Origin: Aquarana catesbeiana | Lineage: Eukaryota > Chordata > Amphibia > Anura > Ranidae | Direction of reading: 5' to 3' | NCBI RefSeq assembly: GCF_042186555.1 | Contig: NC_133336.1 | Span: 32,354,082-32,418,081 of the forward strand | Length of the DNA: 64,000 nt | Shown here: positions 32,446 to 45,499 of the stretch, piece after piece | Numbering within the stretch: the first letter of the stretch is position 1 | Layout of the letters: each line of letters opens with the position of its first letter | Program-made: the position numbers and the translations under genes | The notes under the pieces: generated by a model | The model's database searches: none | What the model was told of the DNA's origin: nothing | The model's input: only the letters and a program-made list of their open reading frames with translations

Positions 32446-32796
32446 CAGATATAGACAACACAAATTAATACAGCTTTGTAGTCATTGATACATTATTAAT
32501 TTTTATATTTATTTAACGTTTTAAATTATTTCAATAATTCTATTTGTTATTTATTTATTAGTTATTATGTATTCATTTTATTTGGTCCTTGATTTTGATC
32601 TTTCTTCTGGTACGTTTGCATGCTGTATGTGTGGGAATGCTCGATGTCTTAGGATGTTTGCGTAGTCTCTGAAGATTTCTTGTGTGTGCAACTGAATTAG
32701 CCGATGGTTGTTTGTTGCTCTGATTTTTTATTTTCCTGGTTGATGCTTCTGTCTGTAATCTTCAGGTTGTTATATTATTATTGTTGTAATAACACT

Positions 32797-33600
32797 TTAC
32801 CTGCTGGCTCCTAGGTTGGCCTGACTGGCTCCTAGGTTGGCCTGACTGGCTCCTAGGTTGGCCTGACTGGCTCCTAGGTTGGCCTGACTGGCTCCTAGGT
32901 TGGCCTGACTGGCTCCTAGGTTGGCCTGACTTGCTTCTAGGTTGTCCTGACTGGCTCTTAGGTTGGCATGATTGGCTCCTATCTTGGCCTGACTGGCTCC
33001 TATTTTGGCTTGACTGGCTCCTATCTTGGCCTGACTGGCTCCTATCTTGGCCTGACTGGCTCCTATCTTGGCCTGACTGGCTCCTATCTTGGCCTGACTG
33101 GCTCCTATCTTGGCTTGACTGGCTCCTTTCTTGGCCTGACTGGCTCCTTTCTTGGCCTGACTGGCTCCTTTCTTGGCCTGACTGGCTCCCATCTTGGCCT
33201 GACTGGCTCCCATCTTGGCCTGACTAGCTCCAATCTTGGCCTGCCTATCTTGGCCTGACTGGCTCCTATCTTGGCCTGACTGGCTCCTATCTTGGCTTGA
33301 CTGGCTCCCATCTTGGCTTGACTGGCTCCCATCTTGGCTTGACTGGCTCCCTTCTTGGCTTGACTGGCTCCCATCTTGGCTTGACTGGCTCCCATCTTGG
33401 CTTGACTGGCTCCCATCTTGGCTTGACTGGCTCCCATCTTGGCCTGACTGGCTCCCATCTTGGCCTGACTGGCTCCCATCTTGGCCTGACTGGCTCCCAT
33501 CTTGGCCTGACTGGCTCCCATCTTGGCCTGACTGGCTCCCATCTTGGCCTGACTGGCTCCCATCTTGGCCTGACTGGCTCCTATCTTGACCTGACTGCCT
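32797..33600. repeat. 21-bp minisatellite
   Basis: About 38 copies of TGGCTCCCATCTTGGCCTGA plus C. Blocks of variants follow one another (CTAGGTT, then CTATCTT, CTTTCTT, CCATCTT), so the array grew by local amplification. Decayed copies continue to about 34095. Open frames in it are artefacts of the 21-bp period. Confidence 0.95.
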
Positions 33601-35011
33601 GCTACATTTGCCTTTCAATAAAGTCACAACTGCTAAACCAGTACACCCCACAATTTTAATAAGGTCAAATTTCAAAAGCCATATAAAGTCAATTATAAAT
33701 ACCACTGTTCCAGGGGCCATGGAGGACCCCTTTCTCAAGGTGACACTTAAATATAGGAGTCAGAAAGTCTCCTTGATTATCCTGACAGGCTCTTCAATTA
33801 GTCTGACTGCCTCTTAAATTGGCCTGACTTGGCTAGATGGGTTCCAAGATTAGCCTGACTGTCTCCTAAATTGGCCCGACTTGCTTTTTAGATTGGACTC
33901 ACTGGCTCCTAGCTAAGCCTGACTGGTTCTTAGGCTCTTAGATTAGCCAGACTGTCTTCTAGATTGGCTTGACGGTCTCCTAGGTTAGCCTGACAGGCTC
34001 CTAGATTGCTGGACTGTCATCTGGATTGGCCTGACTGCCTCCTAGATCGGCATTTCTTCTGCACTGGCCTGGTTGGCCCCTAGAATGGCCTGACTGCTTA
34101 ATGTCAATTTTTTTTCTGAATGTACATTATTGTGCACTCTCCTGGAACTTTCACTACTTGATGTTCTTTTCTTCTGAGCTTCCTCCTATGCTTTTCATCC
34201 ATGCCTTTTCAGTGCGCCATCAGCTCAGGTTACCTCTGTTGTCCTGGAATATTGGTAGAGCGGCTCGCCGGGTTCAGTGGGGTCCAGCGGAGTAGAACTA
34301 TATCTTATAGAGCAGAATCAACTTGGTGGAGAATGCGGTTTAGTAAAGGTAGCCGGAGGGTGCAGACCAAGCAATAAAGTCCTTTCAGTCTTTTGATTAA
34401 ATGCGGACACAATGTTGTATAGTTCGGCTGCTCGTTACATTACACAGGAAGGAGGTGAAAGCAGAAATGGAATATTGTTGCTCATTTCAGCACTTTCTTA
34501 TTCCAAAATTGTTTTTTGTATCTACTGTATGGATGTAATGCAGTGCAGCCCCCTGGTGGTGGCATGCAGTACTGCACCTGTCTGGTGAGCTCATTGCCAT
34601 GTTCCATGTGTGACCCCCGCCGAGTCTCTTCAGGTAATAATGGGGGAAATTAGGAGAAGACGGTGTGTGCGGAATGCAATCTCTTCTGCTGACACTCAGG
34701 AAGTGTCCTCACCAGTCCTCTGATTATCAGGCCTCCTTCACCAGCTGGGGCCCTATAGGTTTCCAGAGTTAACCCTTCGCATGCCACAGCCAGGAACACG
34801 ACCAACCCCAATTCACTTCTCACCCAGAGAAGGTGTCCAGAATTGTCTGCTATATGTCACAAATCATTTTATTTAAAGTTTCAGGGAGGGGGGTAGGGTT
34901 TTTGGGACTATCCCCGTCATGGTGTGGGATGAGTGCTATTGAGACTATACTGCTATCTGTGTGGATACTACCATTGGCATCCTGGCATACTGTATACATT
35001 CAGCTGTTAAC

Positions 35012-36084
35012 TTAAAGTTCATATACCATCCACCCACAAAGTGATATTAAACATACAATGTTTAATTGCCTTAATCTCTACAATGTATGTATAAAGATCA
35101 TGCCGCTGTATTTAATTATAAAAAATTGTAGTACCTTATTTAATCGTTCAGAGGTCACATGACATTTCCCAGGTCTTTCCTGTCCTCAAGGAAATAGGGA
35201 GGAGTTTCTAGTAGATACATGCTCAAGCAGCAGAGGATGTCTATATTTTGAATCCGTATCTGCTGCAGCCTAAGTGTAAGCCAGCCATTGCCACCTCTAC
35301 CGAGCATGCTCCAGTTTCAGTTCCCTTCTATGCTGTTCATTTCCCCCTTTTGTTCTTATCTGGAGGAAAGCTGTGTCTGTACAGTGGTGATTGGTGCTGT
35401 GCCAGTCACATGACATAAAAAAAAACAGCTCTCAGAATAGAAAATAAAAATAAAAAATAGCAACAAAGTAGAGCTGCACAATAATCGTTTAAAAAATTGC
35501 GATCTTGATTCAACCCCCTCACGATCTTAATCGGGCATTTCCACGATTCATTCATGTAACAAGTGCAGAGCCGTTCTCTGCTCACTGAGTTGTCAAAAAA
35601 AAAAACAGAAAAAAAAAAATCAACCATCCGGCAAATGTTTATCAACATTGCTCAGCGCTGAGAGATAATAGTATTATTTAATAGTATTATTTTATATATA
35701 CTGTGATTCTCTACTTGCCAAATATGCTGCAGAAATCTCCCTCCACTAAGTCTGGCTGCAGCCATTTTAACTGTGGGCAGCTGAAGCTGCTGCCTGTTCA
35801 CTTCCTGGATTTACACAGACACACAGAGGCACACTTCCAGCTCTGCAGCTCTCATTGGCCCTCGTATGACTCATCCCCCCTCGCTTCCTGGCAAACTCTC
35901 ACAAGAGAGAGAGCTGTGCATGATGTCATAAGCCTAGGCTAATGACCAGACAAGAAACAGGAAGTGGGCTGTATAAGGTATTTACTGGCAGAAAAAAAAT
36001 GCTATACTATCCAAAGTTAAAACAACAAGGGCAGAGGATTTATTAGATGGAAAGTTGAAAAAAATGACTGAAGTTCTGCTTTAA
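35012..36084. repeat. Possible TTAA-flanked interspersed repeat
   Basis: TTAA at 35012 and 36081 borders sequence with AAGTTCATATACC and TGAAGTTCTGCT ends. The ends match only weakly. It includes the dispersed module at 35468-35665. Confidence 0.3.
35468..35665 (+). repeat. Dispersed repeat (AGAGCTGCACAATAATCG), copy 1
   Basis: Shares GTAGAGCTGCACAAT, TTAAAAAATTGCGATCT, CACGATCTTAATC, GCCGTTCTCTGCTCA and AACATTGCTCAG in order with 57686-57865. Confidence 0.75.
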
Positions 36085-36089
36085 GTGAG

Positions 36090-38255
36090 TCCGGGTAATT
36101 GCTGTGGAATCAGATTAAGGTCAGCTGGCAGGCTCTGCAGTCTAAGCCTCTAGTCTAGTACCTCCCCCTAGCTTCTGGAAGCTTCTGGAAAGTTCCAGAA
36201 CTTAGTGGGAGGGGGTATACAGTTGGCATCCTGAATGTTCAAGGGATCTCTGCCCAATAGACTGGTTCCTGACAGAGGATGCAAGGTGGAAAAATGCGAG
36301 TTGCCTGGCTGTGCAGGAGTAGGGGGACCCAAAATCTATTGGCCCTCTAGGGGGTAGCGCTACATATAAAAATCTGAAAATGATTTTCATCGTCCAATAG
36401 CAGGCCAGTCACCCCGGGGTGTTTAGGTGCCCGTGGCAGCAAGTGAACATATTGCCTGTGATCTGCAAGGCCAGTCCCTGCAGCCTCTCCCCCCCCCCCC
36501 CACACACTGGTGGTTGGATGCCTCTAATATTGTCAGGACTGATATGGAGCCCATAATTCTGCACTGGACGAGGGGACACAGAGGAACAGACCACTGCTGG
36601 AGAATAGGGGAGCGCTCTCTGCTTGGGAAGCAGAGGATCAGGTAAGTAAAACTGCTTTTTCTGTCTCCGATACCTAAATGAGCATTCAACCCTTGCAGTT
36701 CTAGGGGCAGTCCCTCTGCAAGTGAGGATTTTCCCCGTAGTTGGGCTTCCAAAAAGCCCCTCCTTCCTTCTCAGTTGGTAATGTCGCTTCCTAGTATTAC
36801 ATTTTCAGCTTCCATTAAAAATAAATCTCTGGCGGTCCTTGCTGAGACACTTCCTGTCATAGGGTGACAACGTTCTGTCTCTGTCTGCCAATTGTACTGC
36901 GTTGTCACCCTGTCATATGGGCTTCCAGTGAAGACTTGTGGCCATGTAAACACACAATACACAAGTATGGCCCACTGTTGTTACCATTAGGAAATATATC
37001 CTGAAGAGCAACGCTATGAACTAGTTAGTTGTGCTGCATACCTATTCACTAATAGGAAGAGAGAGCAGAGGGAAGAGCCCAACAGTCTGCCGCTGCTTCT
37101 TCAATGTCCACTCACGGGCCGGGGGATGGGAAGCATTGTATTACGTATCTACAGAAGAGGAGATATCAAGTCACCAATTTGTTGCTACAGTTTGACAGAG
37201 CTGTGTAAATCCCAGGACTGGATGGACGGGGATACAAAAGCAGGTTGATAGAGGAGGTCTGGGGATGGACCAATAATGGTGTAAAGCGTGCCTGGACATA
37301 AGAGGGAGTGAAGTTCCGTGTAGTTCCCGAGACTTGTATCTCCAATCGAATACGGAGGACGAGTATAAAAATGGCGCCCTATGTGGCTTCTCCAGGCCGG
37401 CTCCCCCCCCCATTGGTGAACCCCAACTCCCAGGATGCTTTGCAGGACAGGCCACTGTGGTCACTACAGCCACATTGCCGGAGGATGTTGCCGGCCTGGT
37501 ACCGAAGTCCCCAGACAGCGATTTTCCAATTAATTTCACAAAGCAGCCAGCCGCGTCTCTCCACTCCATTTTAATCCAGTGGCCCCCGGAGGGAACGTGA
37601 ATGATAAGCTGATAAGATGCACATGGAGGCCGGAGCCAAGACCGCAGCATGATCTCATCTGGATAGCGGCGGAGCCGTGCTGCAGAGAGTTTAACCCCCC
37701 GGCTCACGGGCGCAACGCACCAGCCAAGATTTATGTCTGGATGAGCGTCTGGAGAGGGGAATTGACGTAAACTGGATGCAATCACTCCGGAGAATCTTCC
37801 AGGGAGGCGACACCATGCGAATAGTGATGAAGGTGCAATATGAGGAATGCTTGTCTCTCAATGTAGATTATGGACCCCCCACCATAATGTGGATTGCACA
37901 GGGGGGGTTCGGTAGGCCGACACATTTGTTATCCATTCTGTGAGCACCTTTTACTTTTTTGATGGCCTCCAAACCAGGCTCAGGATTTTCCCAGCAGTAT
38001 ATTGTTTGAATACATTTGGGAAGTTTCAGTGTTTATGTCCTTTCGGGGCTCCTGGACACACCCGGCGGTAGTTCTGCCATTTCTTTAGCCTTTGTTGAGG
38101 TTTTCTTGACCAGGGTTTGTCGGGGACCATCCCACTTCCCTAGTTCTCTGCAGATGAAAGCCAGTTCAGCCTAAACTTGTTTTATCTACCTTATAGAGCT
38201 TTTGGGCTGTGGGAGGAACCCTTCATGAACAGCATACAAACTTCATGCTGATAGC
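36090..38255. other. Intronic sequence, nothing recognised
   Basis: No gene or known repeat. Sequence around 37300-37790 is relatively GC-rich and looks unique, with several short open frames that show no protein signature. Confidence 0.5.
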
Positions 38256-38409
38256 ATCCTGGTCAGTGGTGGCTGGTGAAGTTTTAGTATGGGGGGAGCA
38301 CCAGACCCTGCCCTTCCTTTTTGACTCCTCCCACTTCTCATAAGCCCCACCCCTTATAGAATCCAACCACTCTGTCCCCTGTATTCCACTTGCTTCCACC
38401 CATAGTGTT

Positions 38410-40270
38410 AGGAGTATACAGATAAGCATCACAGGACAGAGTATACAGCTCAGCCTCACAAATCAGGGTATATAGATCAGGGTATACAGCTCAGCCTCAC
38501 AGGTCAGGGTATACAGTTTAGCATCACAGGACAGAGTATATAGCTCAGCCTCACAGATCAGGGTATACAGCTTAGCCTCACAGATCAGGGTATATAAAGC
38601 TCAGCCTCACAGATCAGGGTATACAGATCAGGGTATACAGCTTAGCCTCACAGATCAGGGTATACAGATCGGGGTATATAAAGCTCAGCCTCACAGATCA
38701 GGGTATATAAAGCTCAGCCTCACAGATCAGGGTATACAGATCAGGGTATACAGCTTAGTCTCACAGATCAGGGTATAGAGATCAGGGTATATAAAGCTTA
38801 GCCTCACAGATCAGGGTATACAGATCAGGGTATATAAGGCTCAGTCTCACATATCAGCATATACAGATCAGGGTATATAAAGCTTAGCCTCACAGATCAG
38901 GGTATACAGATCAGGGTATATAAGGCTCAGTCTCACATATCAGGGTATACAGATCAGGGTATATAAAGCTCAGCTTCACAGATCAGGGTATACAGTTTAG
39001 CATCACAGGACAGAGTATATAGCTCAGCCTCACAGATCAGAGTATACAGATCAAGGTATACAGCTTAGCCTCACAGATCAGGGTATACAGATCAAGGTAT
39101 ACAGCTTAGCTTCACAGATCAGGGTATACAGCTTAGCCTCACAGATCAGGGTATACAGATCAGGGTATACAGCTTAGCCTCACAGATCAGGGTATATAAA
39201 GCTCAGCCTCACAGATCAGGGTATACAGATCAGGGTATATAAGGCTCCGTCTCACATAGGGTATATAAAGCTTAGCCTCACAGATCAGGGTATACAGATC
39301 AGGGTATACAGATCAGGGTATATAAACCTCAGCCTCACAGATCAGGGTATACAGATCAGGGTATACAGCTTAGCCTCACATATCAGGTTATACAGGTATA
39401 TAAAGCTCAGCCTCACAGATCAGGGTATACAGCTTAGCCTCACAGATCAGGGTATACAGATCAGGGTATATAAAGCTCAGCCTCACAGATCAGGGTATAC
39501 AGATCAGGGTATACAGCTTAGCCTCACAGATCAGGGTATACAGATCAGGGTATATAAGGCTCAGTCTCACATATCAGCATATACAGATCAGGGTATATAA
39601 AGCTTAGCCTCACAGATCAGGGTATACAGATCAGGTTATATAAGGCTCAGTCTCACATATCAGGGTATACAGATCAGGGTATATAAAGCTCAGCTTCACA
39701 GATCAGGGTATACAGATCAGGGTATATAAAACTCAGCCACACAGATCAGGGTATACAGCTTAGCCTCACATATCAGGTTATACAGATCGGGGTATACAGA
39801 TCAGGGTATATAAAGCTCAGCCTCACAGATCAGGGTATACAGATCAGGGTATACAGCTTAGTCTCACAGATCAGGGTATATAAGGCTCAGTCTCACATAT
39901 CAGCATATACAGATCAGGGTATATAAAGCTCAGCTTCACAGATCAGGGTATACAGATCAGGGTATATAAAGCTCAGCCACACAGATCAGGGTATACAGAT
40001 CATGGTATACAGCTTAGCCTCACAGATCAGGGTATACAGATCATGGTATACAGCTTAGCCTCACAGATCAGGGGTATATAAAGCTCAGCCCTTACAGATC
40101 ATGGTATACAGCTTATCCTTACAGATTAGAGTATATAAAGCTCAGCCTCACAGATCAGGGTATAGAAATCAGGATATATAAAGCTCAGCCTCACAGATCA
40201 GGGTATATAAAGCTTAGCCTCACAGATCAGGGTATACAGATCAGCCTCACAGATCAGGGTATACAGATCA
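38410..40270. repeat. 1.9-kb minisatellite inside the hAT element
   Basis: The unit is CAGATCAGGGTATACAGCTT plus AGCCTCA (about 27 bp), alternating with a form having TATAAAGCTCAGCC and short CAGATCAGGGTATA units, giving higher-order patterns. About 55-65 units. Confidence 0.95.
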
Positions 40271-40679
40271 GCACAGGACCCCCGGCTCAGCCAGCACACC
40301 CCCAAACCCCCCCACTTGCGGGACTCGCGGCTCTGACAGCACACTTGCCCCCCCTCCCCCTGTCTCTGGGCTTTGACAGTGGCAGCCCCGTGAAGGAGCT
40401 TGCGGCTCTAGGCTCTGACAGCACCCCCCCCATCTATGGGCTTTGACAGCGGCACCCCCTTGAAGCTTGTGGCTCTAACAGCACCCCATCGCGGGGCTCG
40501 TGGCTCTGGCAGCACCCCCTACCCTCCCCCCACGCGTGGCTCGTGTCTCTTAGCTCTGATAGACCCCCTGTGGTCAGGCACTTACTGCCAGGCTCCTCTC
40601 CCAAATGCACCAGAGCAACAACGGAGGATTCCTTCAGTCCAGTGTGTGTCTCCTTCGCTCCTCTTCCTAAGCACCAGGC

Positions 40680-41014
40680 ATCCAATAGGGTGGCCTGGCG
40701 CTTTGGCCAATCAGGAAACAGGTCTGACGCCCTGCCCCCTGATTGGCGGCAAGGAAGGTTAGTGGGAAAATAGCGAAAATTAATTCGCTATCATCACACA
40801 ATTGGGTGGGATCAGGGCGCACTCTCTGCACCCCGAGTCCACCCTATTTTGAATCCTATTAGAGCCTTTGGCTCTAATCAGGTGCTTAAAAAAAACACCC
40901 CCTCCCACCCCTGCCATAGGAGTCCATGCGTCCGGCGTCCTAAAAGAGGCCGGGTGCATGGACGGGGGGTGGGGGGGCGCCGCCCGTGCGCCCACAATGC
41001 ACGTGCCGCCACTG
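40680..41014 (+). repeat. Repeat module shared with 47977-48240
   Basis: The order GGCCAATCAGGAAA, CCTGATTGGCGG, TCCACCCTATTTTGAA, CTATTAGAGC, CTAATCAGGTGCTTAAAAAA and GGCCGGGTGC is common to both places. In this copy it is the right arm of the hAT element. Confidence 0.75.
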
Positions 41015-41153
41015 ATCCTGGTAGGTATTAAACCCAGGAGTCCAGAATTATAAAGCAAAGGTTGAAGAACTCGCTGTGTTTATTGTGGCAGGCCAGCAAA
41101 ATAACCAACTATGTAAACTGCTGCAGCATCTCACCTTCTCATTTGCTGCTGAG

Positions 41154-41589
41154 TTATGCCCCATACACACGGTCAGATTTTCCGACGGAAAATGTGTGAT
41201 AGGACCTTGTTGTCGGAAATTCCGACCATGTGTAGGCTCCATCACACATTTGCCATCGGATTTTCCGACAAAGTTTGAGAGCAGGCTATAAAATTTTCCG
41301 ACAACAAAATCCGTTGTCGGAATTTCCGATCGTGTGTACACAAATCCGATGCACAAAGTGCCACGCATGCTCAGAATAAATAAAGAGATGAAAGCTATTG
41401 GCTACTGCCCCGTTTATAGTCCCGACGTACGTGTTTTACGTCACCGCGTTCAGAACGATCGGATTTTCCGTCAACTTTGTGTGACCGTGTGTATGCAAGA
41501 CAAGTTTGAGCCAACATCCGTCGGAAAAAATCCTAGGATTTTGTTGTCGGAATGTCCGATCAATGTCCGACCGTGTGTACGGGGCATTA
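41154..41589. mobile_element. Palindromic MITE, ACACACGGTCGGA family, copy 3
   Basis: Ends TTATGCCCCATACACACGGT and CCGACCGTGTGTACGGGGCA (plus TTA). Interior as in 24461-24884, including TGTGACCGTGTGTATGCAAG. Confidence 0.88.
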
Positions 41590-41639
41590 CAGTTGTGGGG
41601 AAGAAAAGACTGAGGATATTCTTCCTCCTACCTGCACTA

Positions 41640-41800
41640 AACTGATGACCTTATCTTAGCCTAGGCAAAGTCATGGAATGGAGCTCAAGGATGGCTTTTT
41701 AAGGAGGAACTTCACCCCCCCCCCCCCCCCCCCACTTTACCCGTTATTCATGGTTGACTTTGAGCCAACTACACACCTACCTAGATGATTTTTTTTGTCC
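41640..41800. repeat. Dispersed repeat, also at 44088-44215
   Basis: CTTAGCCTAGGCAAAGTCAT, AACTTCACCCCCC and CTCGTTAT- or CCGTTATTCA-like phrases occur in the same order in both. A C run of 18-19 lies at about 41716-41734 here. Confidence 0.65.
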
Positions 41801-42097
41801 TGTCCTTTTTTTGTGATTCATTGCAAACAAAAACCAGGAATAACAGTGGCAATGGGACTTTAAGAGGTCATTACAACCAAGGTAGTACAAAAGTCTCATA
41901 AAGATTTCTGATGAAAATATTTGCACTTCCACCACGTCCGCAACTTAAGTCTGACCTGAAAGTAAGAGACAAATAATGAGCCCCCTCCGGTCTTTGGGAA
42001 ATAGTCGTAGGCACCACAAAAGTCAAGCTGATCATGTGCACCAGGTAGACTCGCTGGATAAACTGGCCCGCACATGGGATATTAGAGGACTAAACAT

Positions 42098-42506
42098 TAA
42101 TGCCGCGTACACACGAGCGGACTTTACGGCAGACTTTGCCCGGCGGACGGGATTTTGTTGGACAATTCGATCGTGTGTGAGCTCCAGCGGACTTTGTTTT
42201 CTCAAAAGTTGGACGGACTTAGATTTGAAACATGTTTCAAATCTATCCGACAGACTCGAGTCCGGTCGAAAAGTCCGCTCGTCTGTATGCTAGTTCGACG
42301 GACAAAAAGCCACGCTAGGGCAGCTATTGGCTACTGTCTATGAACTTCCTTGTTTTAGTCCGGTCGTACGTCATCACGTACGAATTCAACGGACTTTGGT
42401 TGATTGTGTGTAGGCAAGTCCGTTCATTCAGAAAGTCCGTCGTAAAGTCCGTCAAAGTCCGCCGGGCAAAACTGCCGTAAAGTCCGCTCGTGTGTACGCG
42501 GCATTA
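42098..42506. mobile_element. Palindromic MITE, GCGGACTTT subfamily, copy 4
   Basis: TAATGCCGCGTACACACGAG at the left and CTCGTGTGTACGCGGCATTA at the right are perfect inverted repeats. The core words differ (GCGGACTTT, AAAGTCCG), so this is a sister subfamily of the other copies. Confidence 0.9.
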
Positions 42507-42594
42507 GGATAACAGTTGTGAGGTTGTGGTTGCTCCCCGCAAGGGAAAATGGCCACCACCTATAAGGCCTATAATGAGGCGAAGGGTAGTCTAA

Positions 42595-42775
42595 GGCTGG
42601 CCATATATTATACAATTTTCTTTTAGATTTACCAAAACCATATGATATGAGGTCAAACTAAACACTTTCAAATTGTATGCAATCAGCCAGGCACTACATA
42701 GTTGAAGGTAAATCTAAAGGAAATTGAGCAAGAGAATTGTATAATGTATAAAAGTAGTCAACGTGACTTTCTACT
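42595..42775. mobile_element. Small foldback MITE
   Basis: TATTATACAATTTTCTTTTAGATTTACC (42606-42633) mirrors GGTAAATCTAAAGGAAATTG...GAATTGTATAATGTATA (42710-42751). Confidence 0.7.
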
Positions 42776-42789
42776 TTTTCAAGGTGAGG

Positions 42790-43665
42790 ATTGGGGTCTC
42801 CTCAAAAGATTTACCCAATCATTAACTTCAACAATCAAAGTGTTGTCACTTTATTTAAAAAACAACAAAAAAAAAAAGTGGTTGTTGTTTTCCCTTTTCT
42901 GGGCCTTATAGGTCGTGGCTATTTTCCCTTGGGGCAGCAACCACGAAAACACATCTGTGATGCTCAGCCCTCTAATATTTCATGTGTGGGCCAGTTTATC
43001 CAGCGAGTCTATATGGTGCATATGATCAGATTGATTTTTTTTTTTTTTGGTGCCTATGAGGGTTTCCCCATGGGCCGGTGGGGGCTCATTATTTGCCCCC
43101 TACTTTCGGGTTGAACTTACATCGCGGAGGTGGTAAAAGTACAACAAATATCATCTTGGTGACTTCAGAGGTAATGAAGTAGTGGTTTAAACCTTGAAAT
43201 GCGTAGACCTGTACTGTATTGTGCTTGCCTTCTGTACTATATGGTTTTATGTCTTCATATGCCTTTTTGGTGGATTTTAAATACTGAACTGTAATAAAAT
43301 ATTGCCAAAGTTTTATATTCACTTTTATGTGTCAATGATGACTCATATATTCACTACCAGAGGCAAAACTAAAGTCCCATTGACATAATTTCTGTTTTTT
43401 GTTTAATCATGTTGGGATTGTGTCTCCTGTACTCTACTCATCACATGCCTGATGAAGGGGTCCTGCGTGGCTCCGAAACGCCGCTTTCTGCTGTACCGAT
43501 GTGATCGCTGATTAAGTTTTGGACCCATTTTTGGAGATCCTGGTGTGGTGGTGACATTACTTTCTTTGACTATACACAGTTCCAGACGGTGGTCACTTCA
43601 ACACCTATTTATGAATATAGTCATCTTTACAGGAATGTGTGCGTTGGGAATATTGTATTGAAAGT
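42790..43665. other. Intronic sequence with a repeat phrase
   Basis: No gene recognised. TGCCTGATGAAGGGGTCCTG followed by CGTGGCTCCGAAACGCCG (43447-43484) is a phrase common in vertebrate repeats. The rest shows nothing specific. Confidence 0.45.
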
Positions 43666-43669
43666 CCTG

Positions 43670-43932
43670 TACAGGAGGTCCCCTAGTTACAAACATCTGA
43701 CTTACAAACGGAGGGAGACAACAGGAAGTGAGAGGAAATTAGTTATTATGGGAAAAGGGTACCTCCACTGAATCTTTATCACCAATCCTTGTTTCCACAA
43801 CAAAAAAAGCTTAATATTTTTCTTGGCTGGAGCTACACTTACAAAATGTACCTGTTCCGACTTACAAACAGATTCAATTTAAGAACAAACCTACAGACCC
43901 TATCTTTCTTGTAACCCGGGGACCACCTGTAC
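43670..43932. mobile_element. Tc1/mariner-type MITE
   Basis: TACAGGAGGTCCCCTAGTTA (43670) mirrors TGTAACCCGGGGACCACCTG plus TA at 43932. Inner arms GACTTACAAACGG and GACTTACAAACAG add a second repeat. TA-type target. Confidence 0.75.
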
Positions 43933-44779
43933 TCTATTGTCACAATCAACACCCCACCTTAAATATTGTATATTTTGAAAATTGTGATCCCCTGCACCGC
44001 TGCCACAGCCTTGTTCCACACTGCCATCTTTGTTCCTGACACCATTAGGTGCAGGTTGCCTATTCCTGGTTCAGGCAGCCCAGACTGATGACATTGTCTC
44101 AGCCTAGGCAAAGTCATGGGACTGGAAGAACTTCACCCCCCCCCCTATTTTCCCCCCCTTTTACTCGTTATACTCGTTATCCAAGGTTGTCCTCAAATCA
44201 CATACTCACCTGCCCAGTGGATCCAGCGTTGTTCTTCTGTGATCCACCACACTGCTGTCACAGCCTCGTCCTGTGCCACCATCTTTGTTCCTGACCTAAT
44301 TGGGTTCTGAATGACTTTCTGGTTTTGTAGCCTAGTCCCTGATGATGTGTGGCTGGCCTGCCTTCTAGCCACTGTCAATGTAAAGTGAAGCACCAGGGAT
44401 AGGTGACATACATACTGTATTTCAGGAGAAGGTCCATCATAAAAGTTGACGCTTTTCCTACAAAAATTATCCTGTGCGGTTGCTGAGAAATCCGCATTCA
44501 ATTTTCTATTCTATGTGATAGGCATGTTGTCTGCCTGGAAAGAGAACACACTCTGCCTCTCGTCTTCATGGTGCAGTTCAAACTTGAAATCTGGCGCTAA
44601 TAGCATTTGCCTGAATTTATAGGAGAGCTGCTAAACACCATTAAGCTGTTATGAGATACCTCAGTAGCTTTTACATGCCAAAGACTCCAGTTCTGCACCA
44701 AATTTGCAGATGCACATACCAATGTTATAATGTGTACATGGGCACTCCAAACTGCAGCTCCTTCCACCGTGGTCACTTG

Positions 44780-45475
44780 TTTACTTTTCCCTAAAAATGG
44801 GGTCCCCTGAATCTTCCACCCTTCAATTTGAGGTCCCATTCATGTTTCACCTCTATATCTGGGGTCCTCTGGATCTTCTTCCCCTGAATATTGAATCACA
44901 TGTATCTTCTTTCTTAATTATGAAGTCTTCCAGATCTTCAACCCATGAATCTTGGATTTATGGGGACCTTCCACTGCTTAATCTGGTGCCCCTCTTATTT
45001 TTCCACTCCTGAATCTTGAGTTCAAGGGATCTTCCACCCCTGAATTTGGGACCCTGCTTTCTATTCCTGAATCTGGATTTCCATGGACCTTCTCCCCCTA
45101 AATACATGGCTCCTTGGATTTCCAGGGCCCCTTTGAGCCTTTCATTTCTAAATCGGGGAGCTATCAGATCTTCCACCCTTAAATCTAGAGTCCTCTAGAT
45201 ATCCCCCCACTGAGTCTGGGGTCCCCTGAAACTTCTGCCTCTGAATCTGGGGGCCTCCAGATTTTTCCTGCTGAATCTGCTGTCCCCTTGATATTCCAGT
45301 CTTGAATTTGGGGACCCCCAGATCTACCACCCTTGAGTCTGCCCCCTCCCCAACTCCAATCCTAAAATGTGGAACGCAGAATCTTTCACCCCTAAATTTA
45401 GGCTCCTCTGGATCCGCCACCCCTGAATCTGGGATCCCCAAAAATCTTCCATCCCTTAGTCTGGGGTGATGGTGA
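44780..45475. repeat. Degenerate minisatellite, about 25-30 bp
   Basis: Repeated phrases CTGAATCTGGGGTCCCCT and GATCTTCCACCCCTGAA occur about 24 times with much divergence. Confidence 0.8.
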
Positions 45476-45499
45476 TCTTTGTTGTTTCAGTCATCTCCC

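Larger units (their letters stand above)
38264..41014. mobile_element. Non-autonomous hAT element, 2.75 kb, filled by a minisatellite
   Basis: It starts CAGTGGTGGCTGGTG and ends GTGCCGCCACTG. The exact 8-bp target ATCCTGGT is at 38256-38263 and 41015-41022. No transposase is visible. From about 38410 to 40270 it is one tandem array; the right part (40270-41014) is GC-rich with repeated GGGCTTTGACAG and GGCTCTAACAGCACC phrases and a module shared with 47977-48240. Confidence 0.9.

Noticed and set aside
32797..33738. 313-codon frame with GASQAK / SQSGQDG repeats
   Set aside because: Artefact of the 21-bp minisatellite; open in several frames.
40436..40762. Open frames in the GC-rich region as a possible gene
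   Set aside because: They lie within the hAT element, consist of degenerate repeats and show no protein family signature.
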